NCBI GenBank assembly: GCA_018241455.1
Contig: JAFEDW010000098.1
Coordinates: 1-7,453 of the forward strand
DNA: 7,453 nucleotides
Direction of reading: 5' to 3'
Source: Pseudomonadota bacterium
GTDB taxonomy: Bacteria; Pseudomonadota; Gammaproteobacteria; Steroidobacterales; Steroidobacteraceae
The stretch's first letter is position 1. The number at the start of each line of letters is the position of its first letter. The translations under genes and the position numbers were made by a program. The notes under the pieces were generated by a model that saw only the letters and a list, made by a program, of their open reading frames with translations, had not been told where the DNA came from and searched no databases. This document shows, one piece after another, positions 6,650 through 7,453 of the stretch.

Positions 6650-7453
6650 ATGGATCGCCCGCTGCCCAACAGCTACTGGGTCGTACCCGGGAGGCTGCTG
6701 GCGGGTGAGTATCCGGCGGGCCGCGACAAGCAGCTGGGCGATGCCGGCCGCGCACGCGTGCGCGACCTGCTGGCTGTCGGCATCAGCTGCTTCGTCGACC
6801 TGACGGAGGAGGGCGAGTGCCCGCCGTATCAACTGCTGTTGCCGCCGACCGTGACCTACCTGCGCCGCTCGATCCGCGACCAGCGCGTGCCGCGGCGGCC
6901 GGCGCAGATGCGCCGCATCCTCGATGAAATCACCGATGTCATGACGGCGGGCGGCAACATCTACCTGCATTGCCGCGCCGGCATCGGCCGCACCGGCACG
7001 GTGGCCGGCTGTTTCCTGGTCGAGCAGGGCAACGAAGGTGACGTGGCGCTGCGTGAACTCAACGTGCTGTGGACACAGCAGTGCGCGCGCGCACCGCTGT
7101 GGCCGATGATCCCGCAGACGCCGGAGCAGGCCGAATACATCCGCCAGTGGACCCCGCGAGTGGTGCGCCGCCGCCGTGCCGCGGCGAAGCCGCCGGCCGC
7201 GACAGCGGCCGATGTCGTTGCGGTGGCCGCGGCTGCCGGCGCCGACAGCGCGGCGCCGGAGAGTGCGGCGGCGCACATATCCGACGCCGAGCTCGAGCCG
7301 GTGCGGGGCCTGCGCGAACGCTTCCAGGGCGCGATGCTGGGACTGGCCGCCGGCGATGCGCTCGCGGCCGCGACGCAATATCGCCGTGCCGGCAGCTTCG
7401 CGCCGGTGGGCGACATGCTCGGCGGCGGTACCTTCGACCTGCCGCGCGGCGCG
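6650..7453 (+). CDS. Dual-specificity/tyrosine phosphatase fused to ADP-ribosylglycohydrolase (3' end outside window)
   Basis: The frame runs open from the ATG at 6650 to the window edge, giving 268 residues. Residues 1 to about 168 form a cysteine phosphatase of the DSP/PTP class: NSYWVVPGRLLAGEYP (7-22), a likely general-acid Asp in the SIRDQRVP loop (D77), and the P-loop HCRAGIGRTG (107-116; nucleophile C108, phosphate-binding R114). A basic then Ala-rich linker follows (about 171-215). From about 221, RERFQGAMLGLAAGDAL and then GDMLGGGTFDLPRG match the N-terminus of the ADP-ribosylglycohydrolase (DraG/ARH) fold, where the GDAL Asp helps bind metal. The rest of that domain, including the expected TDDT-type metal motif, is not visible. 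The protein would remove phosphate and ADP-ribose from unknown, probably cytoplasmic, targets. GGAAGG lies 10 nt before the ATG. The gap to ttcA is 6 bp, suggesting one operon. Phosphatase call firm; ADPRH call strong though partial. Confidence 0.88.
   Translation, partial: MDRPLPNSYWVVPGRLLAGEYPAGRDKQLGDAGRARVRDLLAVGISCFVDLTEEGECPPYQLLLPPTVTYLRRSIRDQRVPRRPAQMRRILDEITDVMTAGGNIYLHCRAGIGRTGTVAGCFLVEQGNEGDVALRELNVLWTQQCARAPLWPMIPQTPEQAEYIRQWTPRVVRRRRAAAKPPAATAADVVAVAAAAGADSAAPESAAAHISDAELEPVRGLRERFQGAMLGLAAGDALAAATQYRRAGSFAPVGDMLGGGTFDLPRGA

Noticed and set aside
5768..7378. 536-residue open frame on the minus strand
   Set aside because: It is antisense to ttcA and the phosphatase fusion, both of which carry catalytic motifs. 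Its own product is low-complexity Arg/Ala/Gln-rich.

Overview
The window is high-GC, densely coding bacterial DNA with no mobile element, RNA gene or CRISPR array that I can see. The protein families suggest a gammaproteobacterium of the Xanthomonadales/Lysobacterales. The TonB-dependent receptor has the plug wording typical of the Xanthomonas/Caulobacter-type receptor family, and TtcA is a mainly proteobacterial tRNA thiolase. This placement is an inference from family resemblance, not from a search.

Layout, left to right: (1) the 3' part of a large TonB-dependent outer-membrane receptor on the + strand (its N-terminus lies outside the window); (2) a perfect 12-bp hairpin in the 48-bp gap between convergent genes, probably a two-way terminator; (3) glgA, glycogen synthase, on the - strand; (4) a 32-bp divergent intergenic gap, followed by a 43-codon + strand reading frame for a possible small membrane peptide; (5) a 71-bp gap with an AT-rich patch and an extended -10 promoter; (6) a + strand gene run: an M32 metallocarboxypeptidase, ttcA (tRNA C32 2-thiolation; its TTG start overlaps the previous stop) and, 6 bp further on, a gene cut by the window edge. 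That last gene encodes a cysteine (dual-specificity/tyrosine-type) phosphatase domain joined by an Ala-rich linker to the start of an ADP-ribosylglycohydrolase domain.

The receptor and glgA could both relate to carbohydrate (uptake and storage), but they are convergent and not an operon. The carboxypeptidase-ttcA-phosphatase/ADPRH genes look co-transcribed, although no shared pathway is evident. Two points stand out. The first is the phosphatase-ADP-ribosylglycohydrolase fusion, a possible two-step eraser of phosphate and ADP-ribose marks. The second is a start-site pattern: the three genes that begin transcripts (glgA, the small ORF, the M32 peptidase) lack a Shine-Dalgarno sequence and have a -10-like hexamer 5-7 nt before the ATG, while the two downstream operon genes have SD-like sequences. 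That pattern suggests leaderless mRNAs.
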